A DNA stretch of 64,000 bases, taken from positions 62,001 to 126,000 of the forward strand of contig CM114273.1 of NCBI GenBank assembly GCA_050084515.1, read 5' to 3'. Below are positions 35,519-49,100 of the stretch, piece by piece. The notes under the pieces were generated by a model. That model saw only the letters and a program-made list of their open reading frames with translations, was not told the origin of the DNA and made no database searches. The translations under genes and the position numbers were made by a program. The first letter of the stretch is position 1. The number at the start of each line of letters is the position of its first letter. The DNA comes from Blasia pusilla (taxonomy: Eukaryota; Marchantiophyta; Marchantiopsida; Blasiales).

Positions 35519-36290
35519 AATAGGGGCCTCCGAAATCAACTCTATTGGACTTGGTTCGGGTTTCGAATCCCAACGCAAAGCGCCCGATCCATTCCGTATC
35601 TTTGAGTCAACCTTACGGCACCCCAAAGTGGGGTTCAAGTCCCAAGCACCCTTCGAGACCTTCCCGCGTACTAGTACTTCAGGGGACCCCCGCCCTCTCC
35701 CTACCTTTGGGAAAGAGACACTCGGGCCCCTCTTTTTGGCCCTCAACCCAACTCCCTACATAGTTGTTTTTGGCCAATATCTCAGCCTCTTCTTGTGCGT
35801 TTGCTAAGATGTTTAGTGTGTTGGAACATCCTTTGCATAAGCTTTCCAATGCCTTCTTAATTGTTCAAAACGGATCTTGGGACTAAAAGTTATGGTCAAA
35901 AATATAATCGAAACCCAAAATGCAAATCTGTGTTTCAAATCCGGTCCTCACCTCTTTGGCAACCAACTTTCCTAGACACGACTCCTCTCAAGTCTTGGTT
36001 CATGTTTGGTCCAGGTTTCCTAGTTTTGACCTTCAACGCATTAAACGCTCAACCTTGTTCTCGACTCATCTCTTGTGTCTCTTGCATCTCCTCTAAGAGA
36101 CCACTCCAACGTGCAAACCTTCCTAGTGTGAGCCCGCTAGAGTTTGGATGTTCCACTTGGCGCTGGTTTGGTTATGAGGATCACGATCATAAGACTCTCT
36201 TGGTCGTTTTTCATATTCTTCAATTCTCACCATTTATTAGCCCACCATTTCTTGCTGTGTTCTCGGTGGTGTAGAACTATCTGAAAGAGC
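35519..36290 (-). repeat. Gypsy-family LTR fragment (probable 3' LTR of the neighbouring pol)
   Basis: Co-linear with 63315-63990. Shared strings include CCCAAAGTGGGGTT, GAGACCTTCCC, ACTAGTACTTC, AAAAGTTATGG, GTTTGGTCCAGGTTTCC and GTGAGCCCGCTA. The other copy adjoins a primer-binding site and so can be identified as an LTR. Here the fragment lies downstream (minus-strand sense) of a Gypsy integrase, as a 3' LTR should. Confidence 0.7.
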
Positions 36291-36414
36291 GAAGTCAAGG
36301 GGCCCTTGTAGCTCATATTCCCTAGCCAAAATAAAATCAAATTCACATATACATATTGCAGAGTGTAATACAAAGTTGGATTTAACCATGCCCATTTACT
36401 AAGATTATTAAAAA

Positions 36415-38060
36415 TTATAATAAGAATGGTTTATGTAAGGGATGTAATCCAATTCTTATAAGAATTGTATTATATCCCTCAGATGGTGGCAGACTTGTGA
36501 TGAAGTCCGTGCTAATTCTAATGCTTGTAAGGGGCCTTCCATAATTTAAAATGGATGAAGCAAGTGTTTTTTCTTCTCCACAGAAACCTTGTTTGCTTAG
36601 TAGGTCAAACAAGCCTTCACAAAATTAAAACCATCGTCCTTCATGTTGGGCTAGAAGACCTATTTGGCACAAGCGACCATTATAGATTCCTATCCTTTGT
36701 GTTTATCCAAGGGTCCATCCTAGCATATCATCAACACCTTGGTCTTAACCTTACCTTGACCAAGATAGATTCAACTTTGCAGAAGTCTTGGCAAATGGTG
36801 ATTCAAACTTATGTTGCCTATTTTCTCTCCCCACTTCAACTTCCCCAAGTACTTGCTTGCTTAGACATCCTTCATATGTTCTTCATGAATCTTGTCTCCG
36901 AAGTCCATTTCTTAAGGAAACATGGAGATGAAAACATCCATCATTGGTGGCAAGTAGAATTCGATATGACTCTGCTTGTTAAGGAAAACATCATCTTTCA
37001 CAAGCTTGTGGACCAATTTCACATTCATACACCAAAATATCATGCAAGCCTAGCTTTTTCGGAAAACCCAAATCTTGTGCCTCAAAATACTTCAGCGACA
37101 TACTATCAGTTGACAACGAGTTTCATGGAGCCCCAAGAAGTGGCTTCATTTTCTAAAACAATGAACTATTGCATTTAACCCTTTTCTCATTAGTAGGATA
37201 CTTTTGCTTGGACGCAATACGTTGCTTCACTTGCTTGCTCTCGTATGCTACATATCTCCCTTCTTGCATCATCATTCATGTACTCATGGAGTCACCTTAA
37301 ATGGTTTTTCAAAATTTGATAGCTTTGGGAGAGGCTTCCATGATAAAATTTCCTTAACTTGGTTAAATTTTGTGCAACCTCTTAGATCCATGAAATGTTT
37401 GCAAACTCCGATGTCCCATCCGTGAGGGTTCTTACTATTCCCAACAAGTTCCCAATGTAGGTTTGATAGAATTGGAACGATCCAATGAACCTTCTCATCC
37501 CTTCATCCTAAAGGGAGGTTTCCACTCGCTTATAGCTTTAAACCTATCCATCCACACTAATCACATGATCCAAGAACCTCATCTTCCTAAGGTTGAATTC
37601 ATTCTTCTCAACTCTATCATATATTTTTTTCTTCTCATGTATGGAGAAACTTTCTCTCACATGTCAAGTATGCTCCTCCGATAGCTTTGATTATATCAAT
37701 ACATCATCAATGTAAATGACGACATACTTATCCATCTCCTTATGAAATATGGAGATGGATAAGTATCAACTTGGTGACTGTTGAACGGGCACTACATAAA
37801 TTAAAAGGCATCAATACAAATTCAAAGGAACCAAAGCTTGGCCTACATGAGGTCTTCTCCAATCCTATTTGATAAAGTATGACTTCAAAACTAAAAAATG
37901 ACTTAGGATTTTATGACCTATGAAAGAGGTTAACCTTCCTTGAGAGAGGGTATTTTATTGAGGATGTGATAGCAAGTATGGTAATCAACACATACTCTCA
38001 AATTCACAAAGATAGTGAACAACCTACTCTTGTGAATGGAGGGGGAAAATTTGTGTCAGA
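36415..38060 (-). pseudogene. Decayed Ty3/Gypsy pol: reverse transcriptase, RNase H, integrase
   Basis: Minus-strand pieces in gypsy order. LRVCVDYHT (about 38000) matches the RT block before the catalytic Asp. FEFVLMPFNLCSA and then DKYVVIYIDDVLI (about 37730-37695) is the RT catalytic YxDD region, followed by MRFLDHVIS. Then come RNase H-like fragments, and finally ISTDFITSLPPSEGYNTILI (about 36510-36450), the start of the integrase core. Many stops and frameshifts; inactive. The plus-strand 207-codon frame over the same DNA is its antisense shadow. Confidence 0.75.
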
Positions 38061-40197
38061 TTGGATCCATGTCCCACACACATACCGACATAATCTGCTT
38101 TTGATATGTCGCCCCTTCTCATGCAGTGTGTGCGTATCAAGTTGGTTATCCTCACCTTCACCCCCTAGCGGAGAGACCCCACCAAGGACTCCAAGTTTGG
38201 TTACTATGTTGGATAATTTATTCTCGCTTTTTCGTAAGGTCCATCAAACATAAAACAATGAATTTTTAGGAAGAAAAGGGGTCTCAAAAAAATTCAATCC
38301 AAAATAACAAAAAAGGAGTACACAGAGGCAAGTGTATGATCCGACAGCAAAGTTTAGATTGGCAATTGGATAAAGAAAATGTTCCACACAGAAAGAAGTA
38401 TTTGAATTTATATGCCACATTATTAATCCTTCAGAGGATATACACTAACAAAGGTCTTCAAACACCTCTCTATTTCCCGTGCATCGGCACCTTACTAGTA
38501 GAAGTGATTTGAGTTTGGAGTAGTTCACCCTTGGTTTGAGCGTAAGATGTAAGTCCGAGTGGGAGAGCTTAAGGTACCACCTGCTGACTATCTGCAAAGC
38601 TATAGGAGAGAAGGGAATGATTTGTACCACGGCTTGAAGTGGGAATGGTTGGCTGGCACAAAAGTGGCAAAAATCAATCGGCACCTGATGAGGGGAAGGA
38701 GAACAAGTCTAATACATCTAAATCTTTTTGTGGACGATCAACTCCAACTTCAAATAATTAAATGTCCTATATTTGTTGGACAAAATATAAATAATACCAT
38801 TCGCTTAATTGTAGGTAATTGAGTATTACCTACTATCTTGAGTTCACCTCACTTATCCGATTACCACCTCAAATTAAAATATTGGCCCCGGTACCATCTG
38901 TAATGCATCCATTATCTTGAACCGTGTACAGCATAAAGCGATGGTGTTCAGTCGGTTCAGGGTTTAGAGAGTTCAAAAGGAGGTCAGACTCCGTACTCCT
39001 CTCATGTATGTGGTATCATTCTCTTTGTAGCATAAAAAATAGAATCCTCTTCATGACCTCCCACTTTGCCTTCACAGTAAAATGACTTGTCTTGATAAAG
39101 ATGAAGATGCTCAGTATCCATGCCTCTACAGAGGGTAGGTGTAGTAAGACTGGGATATAACATGGCTCATATTCCAAGAGTCCTGGGTAAGGCTACTCTC
39201 ATGTTTTCTCTGATGTGATGTGTCATCAAATGTGACACATGGACAAGGCCATTCATCAAACTTCAGGATTCATAGGACAACTAAACAGAGTGATCCGGGT
39301 CAGAATTCCAAGATAGTCTGCAACCAAACAACCGGGCTGAAGGGGAAACACTGAAACTTCCTCACGCTCATCAACTCAGTACAAGATTGAGAAGCCAGAT
39401 ACAATATTGATGCTAACAGAAGAAGCCAAACACCGAAGTGTTGATCCTTCCCCCGCACTAAATACACAAGAATGGACATCGCTGCCTGAACCCAGCAGTC
39501 TAGACAACATTTCATAAGCTTCCATCTACCTGGAAAATTCAGCCTGAAGCTTAGTACAGAGCACCCTTAGCTCTGTTGTCCTAACAAATATTACGATGGC
39601 TACTAAGCAGATATCCCAATATCCTGTTTTCCTCTCTGGGAGTGCGCTGGAGGGACAGTTGGAATCATGCACACTACACAACCACTGCTTCTTGAAGTGA
39701 TCCCTTCACTCTCACAGCTGATAAAAACCTGCATACTTTTAGCTACATAACTTCCATGCCAAATGCAATCAGTCTGGAAGTTCAGGTTAACTGTGTAAGG
39801 TGTCTGATAGTAGGTGCTTGAGGGGAGGAAATCAAGTGTAACCTCGTGTGCTGAGATTCGTATCTACAATTACAGGGCTTCAAATTCAAGAGGAACAAAC
39901 ACATCTGGACTGGCATATCACATCGTCTAGCCCACAGCTGTTCAGGTTTTAACGACTATAATCTAAGGTTCAAAAAGGCTTGTGTAAAGGACAGACTTTG
40001 CCGTGCAATAGCAGGCTGTCCTTACAATGAATGTCACCGTCTGTCATACTCTACACTAGAAAATGACACACCGACAGTGATTGTAACAAACGCACATTAT
40101 CCCACATCATGATAGGGTGTCCAGCAGATTCTCAAATGACAGGGACAATGACGGACTCCCCTGTATGCAGATCTTGTTTTTCCCAGAGTGATGAAGC
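38061..40197. other. Intergenic region and likely clathrin 3' untranslated sequence
   Basis: No recognisable gene. The part nearest 40197 lies just after the clathrin heavy chain stop codon and probably includes its 3' untranslated region. The part near 38060-38300 may be further Gypsy sequence. Confidence 0.4.
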
Positions 40198-43100
40198 TCA
40201 ATATCCACCCATACCAGGCATTGGAGGCATTCCATAAGCTGGCATTTGAGGCATACCTCCATACCCAGGATCATAACCACCACCCATGCCTGGCATCGGA
40301 GGTGCAGGCAATGCCAATGGCAAGAGCTGGGCATACATGTTCTGAAATAACCAGAGAGCACAGATAAGACCAGTTAGTGTCTCCAATATCACACAATTTC
40401 ACTGCAAAGAGAATACCACGTCAATATTCTGTGTTTGTGCAGGGGTTCTAGTTAAATTACCGATTGCTGAATAACATCCTTCTCTTCCTTCTCCTTTGAT
40501 TTAACCTCAAGTTGAGCAGCCTCCCTATCCTTTATCAGATCATCAACTTTGCCAGTATACTCCCGAAGTAGCTACAAAGAGACGACAAAAAAGATAACGA
40601 TGTAAGTTTATGCATGCACATGCACATGTGTTACAAGTACTGGATAACCTTCCAATATTAAAGTCTTGCACAGGCTTAGCAATATTACCTGCAAAATGTA
40701 GGGGAATGCGAAGTCTATGATGTTATTCATCCATGCCAACTCCATGGCAACATCTGGACGAATGAGGTCGTAACAAGTATAGAGGCATGAAGCAAAGCAT
40801 TCCTTCTTTCCCTGCAGAGAAACAGAAACAGTGTCTTTAATATTCCTTCAATGTTAATTAATCACTTGATTCCAAAAGAACCTGCATTGGAACAGTGCCA
40901 TTCAGATTTTGCAGATTAATCCAGGGCCGTTCATAGTACACATAAGAGAGTTGTTCATGAGATCAACCTGGTCAACAAAAAAGGTGAGCAGCTCCTCGGC
41001 AAGGCTCCGGTCTCCTGATTGCGATGTGGTCTCCATTGCATCCTTGTATAGGTTGTCCTTCTTAGAAAGGGCAACAGATTGTTTCCACCTCCCTGCCTTC
41101 TTGTAGATGTAGGCAGCAATGCGACGCATTTCCAAAAGTTCATGCTTCTCAACCTGTAAAATGTCCACATGGCACAGTAAGAAATACTTGAACCCTTAGA
41201 AAAAATTCAGAAAATGTGACAGCAAGAAAACAACAAAATGTGAACTCTCAAAGAAAGGAGAAAACTTACCCGTTGCGCCAAGCCAATTTGATCAAAGTTA
41301 TCATACATGTCAATTGAGTCCCGTAATCGGTCATAATCTTCTTCTTCAACATACAATTCATTCAGGGCTTCATTGACTGCACTGACATTGTTACTCTGTA
41401 CTCCAACCATATACGGTTTGACTAATGGTAGATGTCCAGCCTGTAAATATAAATGAGAGTGTTAAGTCCGCAGTAGTACAAAGAATATCTAAAAAATTAA
41501 CATGTCCACTCATCTCCAAGCATGCAGAGAGTAAGAATGGTTTTTGAGGTGCATAAAGTAACAGGCAGTCAGCGGCTCAAGGCCACGCTCCAAAAGATAA
41601 GAACAGAGAAATAAACGCCCCTTATTCAGACCGCAAGTTAGTCAGGCTAAGTCATTGTGAATTTCATTGAAGTCAAGCCTACACCAAACCATCAAGAGAA
41701 GGACATATGACAGAGCATGAACCTTCCGCATAATATCCACCACTCGTGTGTGGTCAACTCGTGGAGCCAAAACGTTAAGGAGATCATTAATTAGATCTGG
41801 ATGCTCCTGCAAGTAGAAGTGTGCAGCCTTGTAGTACAGCTCCACATTTGCAACCTTGACAGAAACATCTTTGAACTGCATATGATCCCAGGCTTCTGGG
41901 GAGTGGTTCATGATCGTGGTGGCAGCATTGTCATACTCATCATACTGAATGTAAAGGTATGTGAGCTCCTTCCAGTGCTGCTGCTCATCACAAACACGAA
42001 TCAGCTTAGGAATGTTGATGCGAGTAGAGAACAGTTTGATGTGTTCCATGAGCTTCTCAGACCGGTATCTCGCATAGAGAACCCCAAGTTCCGTGAAGAT
42101 GCCCATATGAGCACGCTCCAGACCCAAACCTGTCTCCATGAGTGAAATGAGTTCATCGAAACAGCCCCTATTTTGGTAGTAGTCACTGACTTCTTCAAGA
42201 TCATCAACCTGTAAGACCCACAACATGAGTCAAGTCAGGAAATACATCTACTTCACTGTATACATGAGTGTGCCAATGACTAGGTTAGCACCTGAGAAAC
42301 AGATCCATCTAGGTTCAGAGAGTCTCTTGTCAAACTCACCACATTGCAGGTCTGTAATGGACCAATCTGGCACAATTCCTAGTAGTTAAGAGCCATACTC
42401 TTAAAAGTCCAATTTATGAATTATAGACCAAACAATGACAACCAGGACAAAAACTCTGGCTCAACCAAAGATCTTAAGAGAAACAAACGTGGGAGACCAA
42501 TGAAAGAAAACACACCTGGACAATGATGTTGAGACCACATATTTGGGCAAGTCTGAACTCCTCTGCATCCACACAAGCGAAGCAAACCTCCTTCCAGGTC
42601 CTTGAACTGTTTGCTTTGCGAGCTGCATCAACAGCTCCTTGAAACTGGTGTAGCTTGACAAGGGTACTTGCCAAGCGTGCCCAATTAGAGATATGTGTGA
42701 AAATAATCTTCGCAGCTTCATACAGAGCCTCGTCAAACAAGCGATCCCCAACTGTCTGCATGTTTGCTACATTGGGCTGGACAATAAACTCCTCAATCTC
42801 GCCCAGTTTATCAATCTTAGCATAGGCATAGATAAGCTCTGAGTCCACCTTGGGCTCCTTCACCTTCTTGCGAACCATCAATAGATACTTCACCAGGTCA
42901 TCATAGGCATTCACATTTGATGCGGCCTGAATGACATCATTGAACTGAGTGGCATCATTTGCGCGAATAAATGACTCAATGGCATCACTGACCAAGCCTT
43001 CCTTAAGCTGGGCCTTACCAACTTGACTCCAGACCTCATCCTCCTCGACACGATTGGCAAACTCTACTGCTCGGTCAATATTGCGAATATTGTCCAGGAG

Positions 43101-46100
43101 CACATTCACAGCCTGCACATTGAGATTAAACTTCTTGAAGATAACAAATGCTTCTTCATACAATTCTGCTCCAACAGCAATCTCTCCAACAGCTGGTCCG
43201 TCAAAGTTGTCGAGACGATTGATGTAGTCCATGACACGTGACTTATCAGCTTTAATGGCAGTAAGAATGAGAAGATTCTGTAGATTGGGATTTCCACTGA
43301 AAGCAGAGTTCTGCAATACTATCTTCTCAAGCAGCTCTATCAACTCATGAGGTAAGTCTGCAGTCATGAAGGCCTTCACAGTGGCTGAAACTTGCTCAGG
43401 GTTCTTGCTCTCTGGTAGTGCAGTTGACACAACTTGATCAATAAGTTGCCGCCGGAAAGGATTCTCCGGATCAAGAACTTTAGCCCAAAGCTCTGATTCC
43501 ATGCGCTCCACTACATACCTGGTAAGAGTTTGTTTCAAGTTACTGGGTGTGGATGCTCTTGCTGTGTTTGTTAAGAATCTTTACAACACTAGTTTCTTCT
43601 ACTTACATCCCAACCAAAAACTACAAGCTTCCCTTTAAGAAAAGAGACAAGACAGGACATCTCGAATAAAATACCCTTGTTGTAAGAAAGAACTAGGCAT
43701 AAATACTAGAATTCATACCTCGCCTGAAGCTTGAAGAGAGAGTTCTTGTTAGTGACATTGACAAGCTCTTCATCACATAGACCTCTCCGATATGCAACCA
43801 CCGCCAAAGTTGGGTCACGTTTTTCACAATACTTTCCAACAACCCGGGAATCATAGTATGGATTTGTTGTCAAGAAGTGCTCAGGGTTGTGATTAGTGTC
43901 GATGATGATTTTTCCAAGAGCATTGTGCACATGGACATCTTGGCTTCCTTCACTAACCAGATGCTCGAGGAACTGAGTCAGCAACTTCAACCGATTTCTG
44001 GGACAAAGAAGACAAGAGTCAGTTAGACTTGTGGAGTTAGATGGCAATGTAAGCGACTTGACAAGTTTGAAATCGCAGCTTCAAAATCTCATGCAAAGAT
44101 TCCTAAGAAAGGACTTCATTCTTACCTTTTCTCACACTCTTCCACCAATGGCTCCACAGGCAGTAGTGATCGGACAGACAGAATGAGGCCCTTAATAAAA
44201 TCTTCTGGGCAATCGTCATCCAATAGCTGTCCAACTACAAGAGGAGCATTGCTGGGATTCACCTGCAACATAGTATGAGAAATGTGAATTTCAGATTCAC
44301 ACTAGCACCAAATTGTGTGTTGAAAATCTCTGAAGATCAGATCATCCTAAAAAGCAGGGAAAAAGATGACAGAATTCAAGTCTCCTTAAAGTTTGGCACT
44401 CGTGCTTTACCTTCTGCACATAACCTTCAATGTACCGGAGCATGTTGTTTGAGTACAGGTAATGTGTGAGATCCGGAACAAACCCAAATCGATCACAAAC
44501 ATTGATTAATGGGCGTGCATCCGGAAGTTTTGCTTCCATCAAAAAGTTCTTGGTCCTTTCGGGATCATAAAAGTTTGACTCTCTTGTCACCCGCTCAACT
44601 TCCTTGATTTGGCCAGTCTTTGCAGCCGCCTCTATGTACTTGAAATGAATCTCTGGATCCTCACTGCCATGGGGCCCCGGGGACAAACAAATATCCAAAA
44701 TCATTAAACACAACATCTGTTTACAAACTCTGAAAAATCATATTAAAGCTATTTATTCCACATGCCAATCTAAACAGGATGGCCAAGACTTAACCACACG
44801 TTTGTGAAACCTGAGATGCTCCATGCATATATGCAAATCAACAATAAACTCTGAGAAAATTCAACATGGCTACATGTAGAACTTGATGAGCGAACTGATT
44901 CACTACATAAAAATCACTGCCTCCGTAACTCTTCTAAGGAAATACAATAAACCTATAAGTAATTAATGAAGTGTGACAAGAAACTAGAAGGGAGAAAACC
45001 TGATGCCAGCCTTTCCACAAGAAGAAAGTGATGCATATGCGTGCTAGATGGATTGACTGACCTCAAACTCAAGGACGATCCAAGGAAAAAGTACAATCCT
45101 TCGTAGGACTTGAACTGCTCGAAGAGTTTGACACAAGAATCAACCCCTAGCTGTTCTGAGTACTCCTTTGCCACCTGTGACGGGGTAAAACGTTAGATTC
45201 ATTCCTTACACCGCTCATACTACCAGGTCTGACTTCATAAGATCCCAGATTCACTTAAGAAGAGGGAGTCAATACCTGAACAATAATTTGCAGGTTTCCA
45301 CGCATATTGACAAGGAGCAGTTCCTTCATGCAGTCAAGAGCCCAGTCTCTGGAAAGTGTTCCAAAAAACTCCACCAATGCCTGCAACAATGACATACATT
45401 AGACACTATTATACGCTTTAGGGATGGGAGACCATCCAAAATGGACCAACATTTCGACCATGATTTATTTTGCGATGCAGAGAGTTGAAAGCTAGTTACA
45501 AATCAGCTCAACCCGCTAGCGAAAAGTTCCAATACCTGGGGTTCTATGGCATGAGTGTTAATTACAACACGCTTGATATCTGAAAGATCAGAGTAGTGCT
45601 GCATACACAGTATCCAGCAGTAGGCGTCAGATATCCATTTGTCAGATATTTCCCTGAGGAAGGTTTTCAGCTCCATTACCCAGTGTTTCAAAATGGATGA
45701 GGTGAAAGAAACGGAACTGCAACACATGAATTCACTAACATTTGATTCAACATAATGATCACACACCTGTAGAGCTCGCATGTATAGACCAGCTTTTTCA
45801 CAAAGCTGGGCCACACGAGGACGATCATAGTGGCTGAACATCCCATTTGCAAGAATTGCATCAGCCACATTTGGAAATGTGACAAGATTGATCTCTAGGA
45901 CCTGCACATCAAAAATTCATGACAAATCAATTCTGATTCCAGATGGCAAAGAAGGTAGTCAGGAAAAGATCCAATGGATGCAGTCAGACTCACCTTGGTT
46001 TGAAGCATTCCGTGCTCCTGTAGATTGGGTTTCAGAACATCCAAGAGAAACGAGGTTGCCTCACGGATCATGTTGCGCTGCAAGAAAAGAAAAAATCAAT

Positions 46101-49100
46101 CATTGAGATGATAACTCTTCAGCACAACATGTTGAACATTCATACAGGCAACTTACTCCAATACTACCCCAGTACTACCACGCTTGGAACTGGCTCACTT
46201 GGTCAAAAGTAACGAAGCATGTCATTGAGAAGATAGTGGCCATTCCAGTAAGTAAACATGACCAGGACATTCATACCTGGAGGAAAAGATCTGTGATAAC
46301 ATTATAATCAACTGGGGATCCCCCTTCCATTTGTGCCATCATCAGAGCGAAATTTACAGCACCCTGCATACTCAGTAAAATTACACCCACTTAGAATGGA
46401 ATACATACACAAGACACAAAAGAAGCTGAGTAGATTCTTGATGAACCCGAAGGCATTTTCTAAATAGTCTTCAGTCAATGCCAGCATTGCAACCTTATGC
46501 ATTCAGATCCTTCTTTAACTAGCTAGTGAAGTCAAAACTTACCGCAGGATCTGTCCGCAAGATGGTCTGCAGCAGAAAAAGATAGTCCGGAGTATAGCCA
46601 ACCTGTTGACATACCACAAACACCACACTAGGATTCTATTAGAACTCGATTTAAAATTATCCTGACCACCACACAAGAAGTAAGGCTTTTCATTCGACAT
46701 GTTCTGTGTATGATCATAGTCTCTGTCACCTTTCGCAAGATCCTAAATTTCTGACATCTTACATGTTTTACGTGAGAGATGAATATGTTACCTGCTTGGA
46801 ATATATGAGAATCTTGTCAAACTCCTTCCTCTCTGCAAATGCTGCAACAACCTTAGGAGTCGCTCTTGCTTTGATATAAATCTTCAGAGCCATATCACTG
46901 TCCACAGTCTGCCATAAAATCATACCCAAACCAACACTTAGCACAAAAGCTTGTAGAGATCACCGTAGGTAAGCATTAGAAAGCATCAGCACAACTGGAC
47001 TATGTCGCACCTTCACCAGGTCTCCCAGTTCTTCACTACATTCCAGCTTGTCTTCCGCCAACCAATTCTCCAGCAAATTTTTCTTATTCTGGTTGACGAC
47101 CAGTCTTGACAGCTCAAGGGATTCGAAAGCATTTAGCTTCCCCTTCGTTAGCAATGTGCCAAAATACTGTAGAAGAGGAGAAGTCTGCCCAGGTTGCACT
47201 GGAACACTCTGCAGGCACAGTCGAAAGGGTTGTCAGAGTGCCACCAGGGGGAAGGAGTGGAAAGATGCAGACTCTTGCACAAAGATACATGATTGTGCAA
47301 CAAAATTTCAGATTTTAACCAACGTTCATTGTAGGTTCATTTGCCAAAACGGAATTCAGTTACCTGAAACTTGGCAACAGTGTCAGGTGTTCGTAGAATG
47401 CCTTGAGGAGACTCGGCAGCCAACTCGGCTGCTTCCTTATACTTCATCTGGGAAAAGAGCTCTTGAAATCGTTGGACGACCTGTGCAATACGAGAATTCC
47501 CAATTACTATTCCAGCTCAAGAACTACTCGGTGAAGTAAACCTGGCGGAAACCACCACTAGGTATAATCCATGAAACTGCAAACCCTGAATATGATAAGA
47601 TCCAGAGCAAAGCTAATAGGAGATCTGCTAGTCTGATTTCAACAATGCACTGCCATGTAAGAAACAAAATAGATACCAAGTTCTCAGCGCCTGGTAGGTT
47701 TCCACGTTTGGCAAGATTGACTGCTAGCTCCAAATTGTTTAGCTGCAAATCAAGTCCAAGATCAGTACACCAACAGTACAATTTGAGAACCATAATCACT
47801 CACTACCAAAAGAATTTGAAACATGACAGACAAATCTCAAATGCAAGTGTTGGTGGGGAAAGCTTGATCATTTAGACATACCTGGGCACTGACAAAAGAA
47901 ACAATTGTAGCCTCATTCACAGTTGCAAGAAGTACTTGCCCGCGACGGTTCACCGCATAAAATCCCCCAACTGTGGGAGCATCTGCTGTCAAAAAGATTG
48001 GATCGGGGCTAATACGATTCCTGTAGACTGCCGTCGCAGTTTCCAGGTCATATACAAATAGAAGCCCGAGCTTGGTAATGACATAAATCAACCCATACTT
48101 TTGGGAAATCTGGAATATGGAAATCCAACATAGGACAGGATCACAAGAGCCATGTGTGAATAACTTGTACACGTTGTCAAGATGAAGCTGAGCAAAGAAA
48201 AGAACTTAAACTGGTTCACACAGAGGTCTTCCCCATATCAACAATTTCTGAAGAACTTCCAGCTGCCAGTAGGATGGGCACCCACCAAGGTGGAAACAAA
48301 TCAAAAGTCCTGATGAGGTCTACAATTATTTTGCTTGCAGAATTACCTACCTGCATTGCTACGGGGAAGTCATCTGCAAAATCTGGAGGGAAAAACAAAT
48401 CGGCCTGCTTCTTTGAAAAAGCTGCCTTCCCTGGATGATAACAGACACAAATTTGAATGAGTAATTGCTAAACAAGTAGTTAAGTTAGACTATTTCTACA
48501 ACCATATAGAGCTATTAAGAGATATTCTAGTGTCTTTAAAAAAAGACTTGCACCAGTCCAGGATCCTCAATTGACAAAATCTATTCATGTCTGACATGGC
48601 GTGTGAAATATCTACTGTATTACTACTTTGGGCTCTGGCGTTTCGCACATCAACAACATGCGCCACCCATATAACGAGGACAATACACGATGTCCAAATC
48701 GGTGCAACTGGTCGACCCATTACTTCGATGTAAACAACAGAATAAGATCCACGAACCTGGTTGGGCCCCCAATTCAATGACGTGCAACCTGGAGGTTAGC
48801 TGGCCATTCAAGACAGTCTTGGTTGCAAAAGATATGAGGATAGATGGCACGTCATTCCCTGGAACCTGTCAACACCACCAAAATCAGCAGTCTTCAGCTT
48901 TGGGTGCTCCTACTCACATACTTAGAATTGGCAACTATTGAAGTCCACAAAGGCCCAGTTTCAAGTCAATTGCATGATATGGTTCAGCTAACTTACCTTG
49001 AAGGTCGCAAAGGAAGCAGCATGGGCTTCCAATGCTTGACTTCGTCCTTGCTCAACAGAAAAGAGTTGCATATTCCCTTTCACTAGCTGAGGTCTCTGGA

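Noticed and set aside
36555-37178. Plus-strand frame of 207 codons
   Set aside because: It is antisense to a decayed Gypsy RNase H and integrase region that is recognisable on the minus strand.
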